Origin: Nibribacter roseus
GTDB taxonomy: Bacteria; Bacteroidota; Bacteroidia; Cytophagales; Hymenobacteraceae
DNA: 64,000 nucleotides
Assembly (NCBI RefSeq): GCF_042662225.1
Contig: NZ_JBHSYQ010000003.1
Span: forward strand, 1,178,001 to 1,242,000
Direction: 5' to 3'
The notes below the pieces were generated by a model. That model was not told the DNA's origin and made no database searches. It was given only the letters and a program-made list of their open reading frames with translations. This document shows, piece after piece, positions 1 through 9,678 of the stretch (positions within the stretch are counted from its first letter, which is position 1; each line of letters begins with the position of its first letter). The position numbers were made by a program, and so were the translations under genes.

Positions 1-1
1 T

Positions 2-883
2 GCCCGACTTTCTGACAGTAATTTCCTTTTACTGCCGGGGGAGGAGCCCAACAACTTTTATGGCGGCCACTGGGTAAGTTTTTTTCCAAAACCAGTTAAT
101 TGGATTATGTCAAGAAAGCCAGATATGCCTTTTGTTTCAGAGCATCCCAAGTATGGGAAAGTATATCGGATTGGGAATAAAGACGAAATGCTGAAATTAC
201 TAGAACTGGAAAACGGTCTGGCCTGGACCGCACATGCCAGAACAAAGGCCTCTACGGGGTATCCTGATGTCTATAAGGAAGAGGATTTTTTTAAATCCGA
301 CACCTATATGGGAGCAGCTTGGAAAGCTATTCCGGCAGATCTTTCTCTGCCTACTTTAAGCAAGCGTGTCCTTAACCTGCTTGACGATATGTCAAACTGG
401 GGATTAAAAAAGCATGTGATAGCAGAGAGCGATATTTTTACTATTACGGAGCAAAACGAAATGTACGCCCATTTAAATGTCAATTATCTGCAACTTGATA
501 AACTTCCTGACTTTGAAGATGGTTGGCAACCGGTGCTTGATGCGATGCGCCAAGGGAAGTTCTTTGTCTCAACCGGAGAGGTTTTGTTACCAGTGTTTAC
601 CGTAAATGGCAAAAAGTCCGGTGATACGGCTAAACTTTCTTCTTCTGGTAAGACAAAAATCGTCCTTTCAGCGGACTGGACCTTCCCTTTAAATTTCGCG
701 GAGATTGTTTCTGGTGACGGCAAGAATGTTTACCGGGAGCGGATACAATTGAACAACACCACGGCGTTCGGGAAAAAGCAGTTTAAATTTACGGCTAATC
801 TAAAAAACCGGAAATGGGTAAGGCTTGAGTTGTGGGACATTGCGGCAAATGGTGCCTTTACGCAACAGGTTTGGCTGGAGTAG
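2..883 (+). CDS. PHP-type (CehA/McbA-like) metallohydrolase, C-terminal part
   Basis: The reading frame is open from the first bases of the window, so the gene begins upstream; the first internal ATG (107) is not its start. Visible stretches such as LLLPGEEPNN, GGHWVSFFPKP and GLAWTAHARTK resemble secreted CehA/McbA-type PHP-domain hydrolases of Bacteroidota, which use histidine and acidic clusters to bind metals. Only the back of the PHP fold is here, followed by a beta-rich C-terminal domain of about 100 residues. The substrate is unknown. It lies in the same direction as the sigma/Sus locus but is separated from it by 446 bp, so it is probably a separate unit. The family call is by recognition and moderately sure; being partial is certain. 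Confidence 0.65.
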   Translation, partial: ARLSDSNFLLLPGEEPNNFYGGHWVSFFPKPVNWIMSRKPDMPFVSEHPKYGKVYRIGNKDEMLKLLELENGLAWTAHARTKASTGYPDVYKEEDFFKSDTYMGAAWKAIPADLSLPTLSKRVLNLLDDMSNWGLKKHVIAESDIFTITEQNEMYAHLNVNYLQLDKLPDFEDGWQPVLDAMRQGKFFVSTGEVLLPVFTVNGKKSGDTAKLSSSGKTKIVLSADWTFPLNFAEIVSGDGKNVYRERIQLNNTTAFGKKQFKFTANLKNRKWVRLELWDIAANGAFTQQVWLE

Positions 884-1329
884 CTGTTTAATTATGTTCA
901 ATTTTATAACATACAGAAGAATACCTTCTACCAAAACGATTAAAATATTCCACCTATACCGTCGCTTATATACTGATGGCTCTCTGTAAACTAATATTTT
1001 TGACTGTGGTATACAATGTATGATTGCCTAAGGAGAGATAGGAAATCTTTTTAAGAGCAAATATGAACAGCCTCAGTTTAACTCAGAAGGCATTTATGGA
1101 ATAAATTTCTCTTCAGATCCACCATTTCTTATTCCATCATACATTGTATATCACCACCTGACAGAAGTAAAGATTTCAGGCTTCATGCTAACTTACCCAG
1201 TTGTATTTCAAAACGCAGCTAAATCATCTTAAAAGCACACATATTTTAGAATGGCGAATTAAATAAAAAATATTTTATGGATGAAAATTTAAAATAATTT
1301 CATATAATTACAGTGCAAAAGTTCTAAAA
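884..1329. other. Intergenic region upstream of the sigma factor gene
   Basis: This 446-base AT-rich stretch has no convincing ORF. It holds a widely spaced pair of inverted 17-18 bp motifs (listed separately) and a very AT-rich segment just before the sigma gene. The sigma-gene promoter must lie here, but no clean Bacteroidota -7 box stands out. Confidence 0.5.
1006..1157. repeat. Spaced inverted repeat pair, operator-like or MITE-like
   Basis: GTGGTATACAATGTATGAT at 1006-1024 recurs inverted at 1136-1157, where the reverse complement reads GTGGTGATATACAATGTATG and continues AT. The two differ by a 2-base insertion. A nested pair, ATGGAATAA (about 1097) against TTATTCCAT (about 1129), lies inside. 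The arms could be a pair of regulator sites (TATACAATGTAT looks like a GntR-type half-site arrangement) or ends of a small non-autonomous element. No target-site duplication was identified. Confidence 0.45.
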
Positions 1330-2019
1330 ATGAAAAAAACACAATTGTTGGAGGGGGAGGCTGAGCTTTGGGATAAATTCAGAGCGGGTGAAGAAGAGGC
1401 TTTTGCACAAATTTTTTCTGTCTTTTCTGATACTCTATTTAGTTACGGTTGCCGATTACATTCTGACAAAGAATTAGTAAAGGATTGTCTGCAAGATCTT
1501 TTTGTAACTATTTGGAACAGGCGCCATGTGTTGGGCCCTACTACTTCTATTAAGTTTTACCTATTTAGAGCCATACGGAGAGATATAGCAGTCAAAGTAA
1601 AAGAAGCGACAAGAGTTTCTGTTTATAAAGAATCTGCAGATTCGGCAAAAGTGGAAACTCCTTCAGAGCATAAATTAATTGAGGCTGAAGATGAAAAACA
1701 TTTACATGTTCTTTTAGAGCGGGCAGTGGGGCAATTGTCAGAGCGGCAAAAAGAAGCTATTTATCTCCGTTTTTATCAAAACATGGAGTTTGCGGATATA
1801 GCTACTTTGTTAGAGATCACACCTAGGGCTGTGTATAAACTTATCTATAGAGCGATTGATATCCTCCAGAAAAGCTTTCACAGTGTTCCCGTTAGCTCTA
1901 CAACTTCTACCTTTGTTTTTCAGAGTTTTAATGAGCACTTCAAGTTTGGCAATCAAGAGCTGCATCTTGGGGCATTGCTTCACATATTTATCATAAGCGG
2001 GACTACGTTCTTCCTTTAG
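1330..2019 (+). CDS. ECF RNA polymerase sigma factor, Bacteroidota sigma-70 family
   Basis: Directs RNA polymerase to the neighbouring mannan-utilisation genes, by inference from context. At 229 residues it shows sigma region 2 (about 25-90, with DCLQDLFVTIWNRR) and region 4 (about 150-200, with LSERQKEAIYLRF followed by a helix-turn-helix, DIATLLEITPRAVYKLIYR). The last ~20 residues are hydrophobic (GALLHIFIISGTTFFL), a tail also met in other Bacteroidota ECF factors. It is followed by a long hairpin, then by a FecR-type anti-sigma gene and a SusC receptor with an STN domain. That is the classical trans-envelope set in which the outer-membrane receptor signals to anti-sigma and sigma. Confidence 0.92.
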   Translation: MKKTQLLEGEAELWDKFRAGEEEAFAQIFSVFSDTLFSYGCRLHSDKELVKDCLQDLFVTIWNRRHVLGPTTSIKFYLFRAIRRDIAVKVKEATRVSVYKESADSAKVETPSEHKLIEAEDEKHLHVLLERAVGQLSERQKEAIYLRFYQNMEFADIATLLEITPRAVYKLIYRAIDILQKSFHSVPVSSTTSTFVFQSFNEHFKFGNQELHLGALLHIFIISGTTFFL

Positions 2020-2072
2020 CAGGCAAGTGAGTAGAAGCTCAATTATATTCCTTTAACAGCTCATTTTCAGTA

Positions 2073-2130
2073 AAGTAAGTCCCCATTGCTATTGTGGCAG
2101 TATTGCCACAATAGCAATGGGGACTTACTT
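2073..2130. terminator. 27-bp perfect hairpin between sigma and anti-sigma genes
   Basis: Bases 2073-2099 and 2104-2130 are exact inverted repeats of 27 bp with a GTAT loop, followed by a short T run (TTACTTTTTAG). The position after the sigma stop codon suits an intrinsic terminator or attenuator that uncouples sigma from the downstream fecR-susC genes. The perfect stem is far longer than a terminator needs. Confidence 0.75.
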
Positions 2131-2265
2131 TTTAGCTCTTTTCTTTAAAAAAAGAAATTTGTAATGCATGCGGTTTGAAAAAAGATTAAAAATAAATCAA
2201 ATCTCATGGGTCACTTTGGTTTGATCTCTCCTTTCTTATAATAGAATAGCTTACCTATATTTTTG

Positions 2266-3348
2266 ATGGAAAGACACTACCGGACCTTGCACGATTTTGT
2301 GCTAGACCCAAGCTTCTGCAATTGGGTGTTAGGTCGAGAAGATGATGACACACTTTACTGGCAGGCCTACAAAACAGAAAATCCAGATAAAGTTGAACAA
2401 ATAGAGCAGGCTAAAGCCTTGGTGCTGGCCATGGTTAGCCAAGACAACAAAACATTGCTTCCTGCTGAGAAAGCAGTGGTATGGGGAGAGATCCAACATA
2501 GAATTAGTACTTCAGAAAGTTCTGAAATAGAGACGTCTGCTCTTGTTAGAAAAATTAATCCTATTTGGAGTAAGGCTTTAAGATTGGCTGCAAGCTTTGT
2601 TGGCATTATAATGCTAAGTGTAGCCATATATTATATGGTGGTGAAGGAGCAGGGTGAGACGGTACAGTATGCCACCATTTACGGTCAAGTGAAAAGGGTT
2701 TTACTTCCTGATGGCTCAGAAGTAATCTTGAATGCTAATTCCACTTTGAGCTTTAAAAAGCCTTGGAATTCAGAATCAACAAGAGAGGTAGAGCTAAAAG
2801 GGGAAGCCTTTTTTAAGGTGAGCCGTCAGGCAAACAATCAAAAGTTCAAAGTAAAGCTACAGGATAACGTCAGCATTGAAGTACTAGGTACTCAGTTTAC
2901 TGCAACGCAAAGATCGCATGTCAGCAGAGTAGTGTTGAAAGAGGGAAAAGTGAACTTCTCAATTACCAATGATATTCTGCACGGTTTATTTACGGAAACA
3001 ATAAAGCAGGAAACCCTGAAACCAGGTGAACTAGCCGCATGGAACGGGCAAAGCGGTTCCCAAGCCGAGATAGAAAAAAGAACCCCAGCACATCTTGAGG
3101 TATTCGAAGCATTCCAGCACAATAAACTCATGTTTGCTGATGCCTCTTTAATGGAGGTGGCGCGGGTTTTAGAAGATGTGTACGGGTTTGAGGTGACTTT
3201 TTCTAACAATGATTTGATGAAAAGGCGATACACTGGTTCTGTTCCACATGATAAAGTGGAGGTACTTTTTATCGCATTAGAGAAGTTGTTTGATCTGGAA
3301 ATTATTCAAGCAGGTAATCAGCTGGAAATTAAAAAGGCCTTGATGTAG
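2266..3348 (+). CDS. FecR-family anti-sigma factor
   Basis: An inner-membrane anti-sigma factor predicted to hold the upstream ECF sigma and to receive the signal from the STN domain of the following SusC protein. The cytoplasmic N-terminal ~100 residues are followed by one membrane span (about 105-127, LAASFVGIIMLSVAIYYMV). The periplasmic FecR domain comes next (about 135-235, with VLLPDGSEVILNANSTL), then a C-terminal DUF4974-like domain from about 280 (LMFADASLMEVARVLEDVYG). The ATG at 2266 is chosen; a TTG directly before it is also open in frame but unnecessary. The gene ends 57 bp before susC. Length (360) is usual for the family. Confidence 0.93.
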   Translation: MERHYRTLHDFVLDPSFCNWVLGREDDDTLYWQAYKTENPDKVEQIEQAKALVLAMVSQDNKTLLPAEKAVVWGEIQHRISTSESSEIETSALVRKINPIWSKALRLAASFVGIIMLSVAIYYMVVKEQGETVQYATIYGQVKRVLLPDGSEVILNANSTLSFKKPWNSESTREVELKGEAFFKVSRQANNQKFKVKLQDNVSIEVLGTQFTATQRSHVSRVVLKEGKVNFSITNDILHGLFTETIKQETLKPGELAAWNGQSGSQAEIEKRTPAHLEVFEAFQHNKLMFADASLMEVARVLEDVYGFEVTFSNNDLMKRRYTGSVPHDKVEVLFIALEKLFDLEIIQAGNQLEIKKALM

Positions 3349-3405
3349 AGCAACTAATTAATTGTATGATACAACCTTTACTAACTACAAAACACTCAGT
3401 TTAAT

Positions 3406-6400
3406 ATGGTAAAATCCTTTAGCAAACCAAATATGCTGATACCTGTGCTGCTATTCATAGGCTTGCAGGTATCTGCTCAGCCAGTGGCTTCTGTCCGTGG
3501 GGCAGCCCCAAGCAGCTTTGTGATAAGAGAGCAAAAAACAGTTTCTCTTTCTAAAGTAATAAAGGAGATTGGAGACTATTACAAGGTCAATTTCAATTAT
3601 GATAGTGACTTGTTCTCTAAAATCAAGACAGAGGCAAGTGTACTAAAGCCTATCAGTGGCAATGTGAACCAAGATTTAGAGCGCGTACTGAAACCTTATA
3701 ACCTGAGAGCAGAAAAGGTAGATAAGAACACGTATGTCATCATCCCGATTGGGCCACAAGCACCGGCCCCTACATCTTCACTCATAGAAACAAATCAGCT
3801 AAAGGCAGATATTACCGTTACCGGAGAAGTGAAAGATGCGCAAGGATTTGGATTGCCTGGCGTGTCTGTTGTCTTGAAAGGGGTAGTAGGAGTTGGAGCT
3901 AGTACTGATGTTAATGGAAGGTACTCCATTAACTTACCTAGTGGCCAGGAGAATGGAACGCTAGTATTTTCTTACATCGGGTATAAAACACAAGAAGTTC
4001 CTGTTAATAGTAGATCTACCATCAGCATCACTTTAGAAGAAGATGGCCAAGCGTTAAGCGAAGTGGTTGTTGTAGGCTATGGTACCCAAAGACGAGTTAG
4101 CGTAGTTGGAGCTGTTGATCAGGTAACATCTGAGGTGTTAGTAGGAAAGCCAGCAATGAATGTAACGCAGGCATTACAGGGAGCTTCCCCAAACCTTATT
4201 ATCCAACAAAGAAGTTACGAGCCAGGCCAGTCTCCTAATATTAATATAAGAGGTATCAGTACCATAAATGGGAATGGGCCTCTCATAGTAATTGATGGAA
4301 TTATTGGCGGTGATATCAACCTATTAAATCCTAATGACATTGAAAGCGTTTCTGTTTTAAAAGATGCAGGAAGTGCGGCTATTTACGGCTCAAGGGCTGC
4401 CAACGGTGTAATCTTGGTTACTACCAAAAAAGGTAAGAAAAATACTCGTCCTGCTGTTACTTATAATGCTTTAGTAGGTATACAAGAGCCTAGGGTATTA
4501 TATAAACCAGTAAAGGGATATGAAAATGCCCTTCTTAGAAGCCAGGCCGCTGTTAACGCAGGCTTGCCTCCCATATACGGCCCAGATGATATTAGAAGGA
4601 TTCAAGAACAGGGAGATAATGAATGGTTTCTAAATACCATCCTTCAAAACGCGCTGCAGCAGTCTCATAATGTCTCAGTTTCTGGTGGGGGTGAAAATTC
4701 TACTTACCTGGTGTCTGCCGGGGTTGCAGATCAAAGAAGTAATTTAGTAGGCCCTGATTATGGACACACACGGTATAATTACCGGCTAAATCTTTCTAAC
4801 GAGTACGGTAAGTTTAAGCTAACTAGTATTCTTGCTTACACGCGTAGTCAAATCAAAGACCACTCTAATTCAACCCAATTCCTGATTGTTGACGCAGGGA
4901 GAGTACCTACTTACTATCAGCTTAAAGATGAGCAAGGGCGGTATTTGACAAATGATGTTCTATCTGAATATAACCCGTTAGGAGTATTAGAACAAGGGGG
5001 GTACCGTAAATATGACAATGACAATATATTGGGTAACATCAATGCAGAGTATGAATTAACTGACTTCTTAAAGGTTAGGGGAGTTTTTGGGGGTAGTGTA
5101 ACCTCAAACAATCACTTTGCCAGAACAATACAGGTTGATTATTTCCCTAGTGGTACTTATGGAGCAAACCGTAATACCAATGATGAGAGCAGCAGGCACA
5201 TCTCGTTGAACACTCAGTTACTAGCAGAATTTAACAAAACTTTCAATCAAGATCATATTACAAATGTTTTAGTGGGTGTTGCCAATGAATCTAACACCAG
5301 CCGGGGTATTGGCTTATTTAGAACTAACACTGATCCTGAGTTAGGTACTCCAGTAACTGAAACCGTTATTGGTACTGGTTCTTATAACTCCCATGAAAGA
5401 TTAGTAGAAAGTGCTTTGAACTCTGTCTTCGGTAGAGTGTCTTATTCTTTCAGAGACAAATACTTTGGAGAGTTTAATTTTAGATATGATGGATCTTCTA
5501 AATTCAGAAGTACCAACAGATGGGGCTTCTTTCCATCAATTTCAGCAGGTTACCGCATTAGTGAAGAAAACTTTTTATCAGGGTATAGAGATAGAATAGG
5601 AGACCTTAAGTTGAGAGGGTCTTATGGTATTCTTGGGAACCAGGCTGTAGGAGACTACCAATATCTGAGCACCTATTTTACCTTTCAAAACGCTTACGGC
5701 TTTAATAATGTAGGGGTTGGGGGTACAGGATTTACCTTTGCCAACCAAGATATCAGATGGGAAAAGGGAGCAACACTCAACTTTGGGGTAGATGCGAGCT
5801 TCTTAAATAATGCCTTAACCCTATCTCTAGACTATTTTGATAAGACCACCAGTGACATGTTGGTGCCGCCTATTATTCCTGCGCTTTTTGGTGCCAGCCT
5901 GCAAGACTATAATGCCGGTAAGTTTAATAACAGAGGCTGGGAAATTAACTTAAACTACCGCGTCTCCCACTCAATATTTGACCATTCATTCTCATTTAAC
6001 CTTGGGGACTCTAAAAACAAAGTAGTCTTTATTGAAGGAGGGGAAGTGTTGGGTCGTGCAGATGAGATGCAAAGAATACGCAGAGACGGATTGCCTTATA
6101 ATTCATACGTTGGGTTTCTTCGGGACGGTTACTTTCAGAACCTTGAAGAAATTGAAAGAGGACCTAAGCCAGCTGGTTTAAACTTATCTCCAGGTGATAA
6201 CAGATATGTTGATGCAAACGGTGATAATGTCATTGATAATAATGACTTGTTTGTTTTAGGCAACCCTTTCCCACGCTATACATTTGGAGCTACCTATAAC
6301 TTGAGAGTGAAAGGATTTGACCTGACCCTTTTCTTCCAAGGAGTTGGCAAGAGAAGTACATTCATAAGAGGTGAATTGGTAGAGCCATTCCATTTCAATT

Positions 6401-6789
6401 ATTCTCAGGTAATGTATCAGCACCAATTAGATTTCTGGACTCCTCAGAACCCGAATGCCAGGTATCCAAGGCTGGCGGCTGCAGGTAGCCAATCTGTAGA
6501 AAATAATTTCAGAAGAGGTTCTGACATGTATATCTATGATGCTTCCTATGTAAGACTGAAAAACTTGCAAGTAGGCTATACTCTTCCTGCTACTCTTATA
6601 AATAAAGTAGGTTTGAAGTCAATGAGAGCCTATTTCTCTGGTCAAAACTTGTATACCCTCTCTAAGTTGAAATTCTTAGATCCTGAGATCACAGAGTTTG
6701 ATAATAACCTTAGAAACAGCGGAGCAAATAGTGGTAGAGCGTACCCTACCCCAGTGTATTATGGCTTTGGTCTTGACGTTACTTTCTAA
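3406..6789 (+). CDS. SusC/RagA TonB-dependent outer-membrane receptor with STN domain
   Basis: The outer-membrane transporter of this locus, expected to import mannan oligosaccharides together with the next-door SusD. A signal peptide (PVLLFIGLQVSAQ) is followed by an STN signalling domain (about 38-115, KTVSLSKVIKEIGDYYKVNF). Then come a carboxypeptidase-regulatory-like domain (about 135-215, LPGVSVVLKG), the plug (about 225-345, GYGTQRR, SAAIYGSRAANGVILVTTKKG) and a TonB-dependent barrel ending in an aromatic residue (DVTF). At 1127 residues it is full length. The STN domain is found only in receptors that signal to FecR-type anti-sigma factors, which matches the two upstream genes. The substrate is inferred from the neighbouring glycosidases. 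Confidence 0.96.
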   Translation: MVKSFSKPNMLIPVLLFIGLQVSAQPVASVRGAAPSSFVIREQKTVSLSKVIKEIGDYYKVNFNYDSDLFSKIKTEASVLKPISGNVNQDLERVLKPYNLRAEKVDKNTYVIIPIGPQAPAPTSSLIETNQLKADITVTGEVKDAQGFGLPGVSVVLKGVVGVGASTDVNGRYSINLPSGQENGTLVFSYIGYKTQEVPVNSRSTISITLEEDGQALSEVVVVGYGTQRRVSVVGAVDQVTSEVLVGKPAMNVTQALQGASPNLIIQQRSYEPGQSPNINIRGISTINGNGPLIVIDGIIGGDINLLNPNDIESVSVLKDAGSAAIYGSRAANGVILVTTKKGKKNTRPAVTYNALVGIQEPRVLYKPVKGYENALLRSQAAVNAGLPPIYGPDDIRRIQEQGDNEWFLNTILQNALQQSHNVSVSGGGENSTYLVSAGVADQRSNLVGPDYGHTRYNYRLNLSNEYGKFKLTSILAYTRSQIKDHSNSTQFLIVDAGRVPTYYQLKDEQGRYLTNDVLSEYNPLGVLEQGGYRKYDNDNILGNINAEYELTDFLKVRGVFGGSVTSNNHFARTIQVDYFPSGTYGANRNTNDESSRHISLNTQLLAEFNKTFNQDHITNVLVGVANESNTSRGIGLFRTNTDPELGTPVTETVIGTGSYNSHERLVESALNSVFGRVSYSFRDKYFGEFNFRYDGSSKFRSTNRWGFFPSISAGYRISEENFLSGYRDRIGDLKLRGSYGILGNQAVGDYQYLSTYFTFQNAYGFNNVGVGGTGFTFANQDIRWEKGATLNFGVDASFLNNALTLSLDYFDKTTSDMLVPPIIPALFGASLQDYNAGKFNNRGWEINLNYRVSHSIFDHSFSFNLGDSKNKVVFIEGGEVLGRADEMQRIRRDGLPYNSYVGFLRDGYFQNLEEIERGPKPAGLNLSPGDNRYVDANGDNVIDNNDLFVLGNPFPRYTFGATYNLRVKGFDLTLFFQGVGKRSTFIRGELVEPFHFNYSQVMYQHQLDFWTPQNPNARYPRLAAAGSQSVENNFRRGSDMYIYDASYVRLKNLQVGYTLPATLINKVGLKSMRAYFSGQNLYTLSKLKFLDPEITEFDNNLRNSGANSGRAYPTPVYYGFGLDVTF

Positions 6790-6802
6790 ATTGATTAAAC
6801 AC

Positions 6803-8431
6803 ATGAATAAGTTTTCAAAATTAGCTATCTACGTAGTGGGGGTTCTGTCAATCTCCCTCACGGCATGTAATAATGATTTAGATTTATATCCAGAAAGTCG
6901 TTTTACAGATGCTAACTATTGGACTACAACTGAAAAGGCATTGAGTGTACTTAACACTGCCTATTCTCAGATGTACCGTAGTGATTATTATTTCTATAAT
7001 GAAGGCATGTCTGATAATGCCTATAATGGAAGGGGAGACCAAAACGGAGTAGCTTCTCTGGCAGCAGGTTCATATGATCCTTCACTTGGCCGAATAAGCG
7101 ATGAGTGGGGTTACCATTATGCCGGTATTAAAACTTGTCACATTTTTTTAGAAAATGTTGACAGAGTAGCAAGTATGGATCCTGCTTTGAAAGAAAGAAT
7201 GAAAGCAGAGGCAAGATTCATCAGAGCTTTTCATTATTTCTACTTAATGACATGGTATGGAAGTGTGCCACTTTTCGAACGTGATCTTACAGTTGAAGAG
7301 GCAAAAACAATTTCTAGAACGCCGCGTCCGTTAGTACTTGACTTTGTGTTAAATGAATTAACCCAGATAGCGGATATCTTACCGGTCAACACGGCATATG
7401 CTGCCGCAGATAAAGGAAGAATCACCAAAGGCGCAGCCATTGCTCTTAAAGCCAGAACATTATTGTATGAAGGGCGGTGGCAGGATGTGATAAATACTTG
7501 TGAGCTGCTCTTAAATAACGCTAACGGAACTTATAGCTTGTTCCCATCTTATAACGGGTTGTTTCTGCCTCAGAATGAAAACAACAATGAAGTTATTTTA
7601 GACCTGCAGTTTGTTCCTCAGTTTAGGGCTTATAATCATTTCTTTGATATAGCACCTCTGGCTGTTGGTGCTAGGTTAAATAATCTTGCTCCTACCCAAG
7701 AATTAGTTGACAGTTACTTGACATTAAATGGTAAAAGAATACGGGAAACAGGATCAGGCTATGATGAAAGTAATCCTTATACTAATCGTGATCCTAGGCT
7801 TGCGGCCACTATTGTTTATCATAATTATAGGTGGACTAAACCAGATGGCTCGGTAGTTACTATTTATACCAAACCAGGAACGGACCCTTCTAGTGCCAAA
7901 CCGGATGAGTACAGACCAGGAGGAGTTAGTTCACCTACTGGTTACTACTTCAGAAAGTATTATGATCCTGCATCGGGGCCTAACTTTTTGTCAGGGTTGA
8001 ATTTGATTCTGATTCGTTATGCGGATGTTTTATTAATGTACGCTGAAGCCAAACATGAGCTTGGGCAAATGAACGAAGCAGTTTGGAACCAAACAATTAG
8101 ACCTATTCGTGCCCGTGCTGGTTTCACGGATCCGGCAGCGTTAAACTATCCAGCCCTAGGGGATCAGGAAATGAGAAGTCTCATTAGAAATGAACGCCGC
8201 ATTGAATTAGCCCTTGAAAATAAACGCATTTTCGACATCAGAAGATGGGAAATTGCTGAGGATGTTTTGAATGGTTGGGCGCATGGCGCTCAGTTCGGAC
8301 CTGCTGCCGTTGATAACGGGTACATCAGAGTTAATCAAAGAACTTTTGACCCAAGCAAACATTATCTGTGGCCTATTCCTCGGACTGAAAGAGCCTTAAA
8401 TCCGAATTTATCTCAGAACCCCAATTGGTAA
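6803..8431 (+). CDS. SusD/RagB-family glycan-binding lipoprotein
   Basis: The surface lipoprotein that forms a lid on SusC and captures glycans. The ATG at 6803, 13 bp after the susC stop, begins a lipoprotein signal (LSISLTACNN, lipidated Cys at about residue 19). The frame is open further upstream inside susC, but that extension has no signal peptide and is rejected. The 542-residue protein carries the SusD TPR-like N-terminal part (RFIRAFHYFYLMTWYGSVPL) and the typical C-terminal stretch IRNERRIELALENKRIFDIRR. The tight spacing indicates translation from the same transcript as susC. Confidence 0.95.
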   Translation: MNKFSKLAIYVVGVLSISLTACNNDLDLYPESRFTDANYWTTTEKALSVLNTAYSQMYRSDYYFYNEGMSDNAYNGRGDQNGVASLAAGSYDPSLGRISDEWGYHYAGIKTCHIFLENVDRVASMDPALKERMKAEARFIRAFHYFYLMTWYGSVPLFERDLTVEEAKTISRTPRPLVLDFVLNELTQIADILPVNTAYAAADKGRITKGAAIALKARTLLYEGRWQDVINTCELLLNNANGTYSLFPSYNGLFLPQNENNNEVILDLQFVPQFRAYNHFFDIAPLAVGARLNNLAPTQELVDSYLTLNGKRIRETGSGYDESNPYTNRDPRLAATIVYHNYRWTKPDGSVVTIYTKPGTDPSSAKPDEYRPGGVSSPTGYYFRKYYDPASGPNFLSGLNLILIRYADVLLMYAEAKHELGQMNEAVWNQTIRPIRARAGFTDPAALNYPALGDQEMRSLIRNERRIELALENKRIFDIRRWEIAEDVLNGWAHGAQFGPAAVDNGYIRVNQRTFDPSKHYLWPIPRTERALNPNLSQNPNW

Positions 8432-8464
8432 CATATTAAACTTTAACCTTCTAGCAATTTACAT

Positions 8465-9601
8465 ATGAAAAACTTACATATTCTCCGGTTATGTACCTGG
8501 GTAGCGGCTCTGTTCTTATTTGCAAGCTGTGAAGATGACAAAGAGCTTGACCACACGCAGGTGACAGAGGTGACAAACTTATATACACCTGAAAACAATA
8601 AGTTTATCAAACTAGAGCCGGCTACAGGCAGCGCTGTATTCGAATGGGCTCCTGCCAAAGCCGAAGACAATGGATTAGTATTTTATGAGGTGGTTTTTGA
8701 CGAAGAGACAGGAGACTTTTCTGATCCTCTTTACATCATAGAATCAGATAACAATGGAATGAGCACTTCCTTGACCATGAGCTATGGCACATTAAACCAA
8801 GTGGCTAAAATGGCAGGTATTGCTTCTCAGGAAATAGGAAAAGTGAAATGGACAGTTTTTTCCTCAAAAGGCATTAATGTTAAAAAACCTTCTATTTCCT
8901 ATATGCTAGAGTTGGAACGGCCTGCAGGTTTCTCCGAAATACCATCTGCACTATTCTTAACAGGGTCTGCTACAGAAGCTGGGGAGACGGTAAGTGAAGC
9001 TATTCCTTTTAAACAGACAAGGCCGGGTGAGTTCGAAATCTATACCGCGTTAAAGGCTGGTACTTACAAATTCATTTCTAGCACTACTGGTACTCCTTTA
9101 ACTTTCTCTATTCAAGATGGCAAAATGGTAGAGGGGGGCGCAACTACAGTAACCGGAGATCAGAAAGTTTACCGCATCCGCTTAAATTTAAATAATGCCA
9201 CTGCTGAATTCACAGAGATTAAATCTTTGGGTCTGTGGTTTTCTGCAGAGAACAAGATTTGGTATGAATTGCCTTATACAGGAAAAGGTACTTGGGAAAT
9301 CAAGAACGCTCCGGTAGAGTTTTTCCAAGAGAGCTGGGGTCGTGATGAGCGTTATAAATTCAGATTTACAGTGGTTAATGAGGCTGGGCAAGAATCAATG
9401 GAATGGTATGGCAGCCAAAATAGAGACAATAGCCGACCAACTGCCAGTACCCAACCAACTTATTGGTATATGGTTCCGGTAGATAACTCACGGTACGATT
9501 TCGCTTTCAAATTTAACGCAGATGCAGACCGCAAAAATGCTGATATCAAAGTTATTTTTAGCGGGACATCACCCTATACGCATTCAGTTACAGTGAAATA
9601 G
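8465..9601 (+). CDS. SusE/SusF-like outer-membrane glycan-binding lipoprotein
   Basis: A 378-residue lipoprotein (LFLFASCEDDKEL, with lipidated Cys about residue 22) directly after susD. The N-terminal part (TPENNKFIKLEPATGSAVFEW) matches the Ig-like start of SusE-type proteins. The C-terminal half looks like two tandem beta-rich carbohydrate-binding modules (LFLTGSATEAG; LWFSAENKIWYELPYTG). Its likely role is surface binding of mannan beside SusCD. The substrate cannot be read from sequence. The gap to the next gene holds an 18-bp hairpin. Confidence 0.85.
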   Translation: MKNLHILRLCTWVAALFLFASCEDDKELDHTQVTEVTNLYTPENNKFIKLEPATGSAVFEWAPAKAEDNGLVFYEVVFDEETGDFSDPLYIIESDNNGMSTSLTMSYGTLNQVAKMAGIASQEIGKVKWTVFSSKGINVKKPSISYMLELERPAGFSEIPSALFLTGSATEAGETVSEAIPFKQTRPGEFEIYTALKAGTYKFISSTTGTPLTFSIQDGKMVEGGATTVTGDQKVYRIRLNLNNATAEFTEIKSLGLWFSAENKIWYELPYTGKGTWEIKNAPVEFFQESWGRDERYKFRFTVVNEAGQESMEWYGSQNRDNSRPTASTQPTYWYMVPVDNSRYDFAFKFNADADRKNADIKVIFSGTSPYTHSVTVK

Positions 9602-9607
9602 TTACTG

Positions 9608-9656
9608 GCTCACCTCCAGCTTCAATCAATTAAAAGATTTGAAGCTGGAGGTGAGC
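9608..9656. terminator. 18-bp intergenic hairpin after the SusE-like gene
   Basis: Bases 9608-9625 and 9639-9656 are exact inverted repeats (18 bp, 13-base loop), with a weak T-rich tract downstream. It may act as a partial terminator or a 3'-end stabiliser separating abundant binding-protein mRNA from the enzyme genes. Confidence 0.6.
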
Positions 9657-9678
9657 ATCACTTTTAAATTTTCATTTT

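Noticed and set aside
6698..6802. SusD start inside susC
   Set aside because: It would overlap susC by 92 bases and bury the lipoprotein signal; the ATG at 6803 is preferred.
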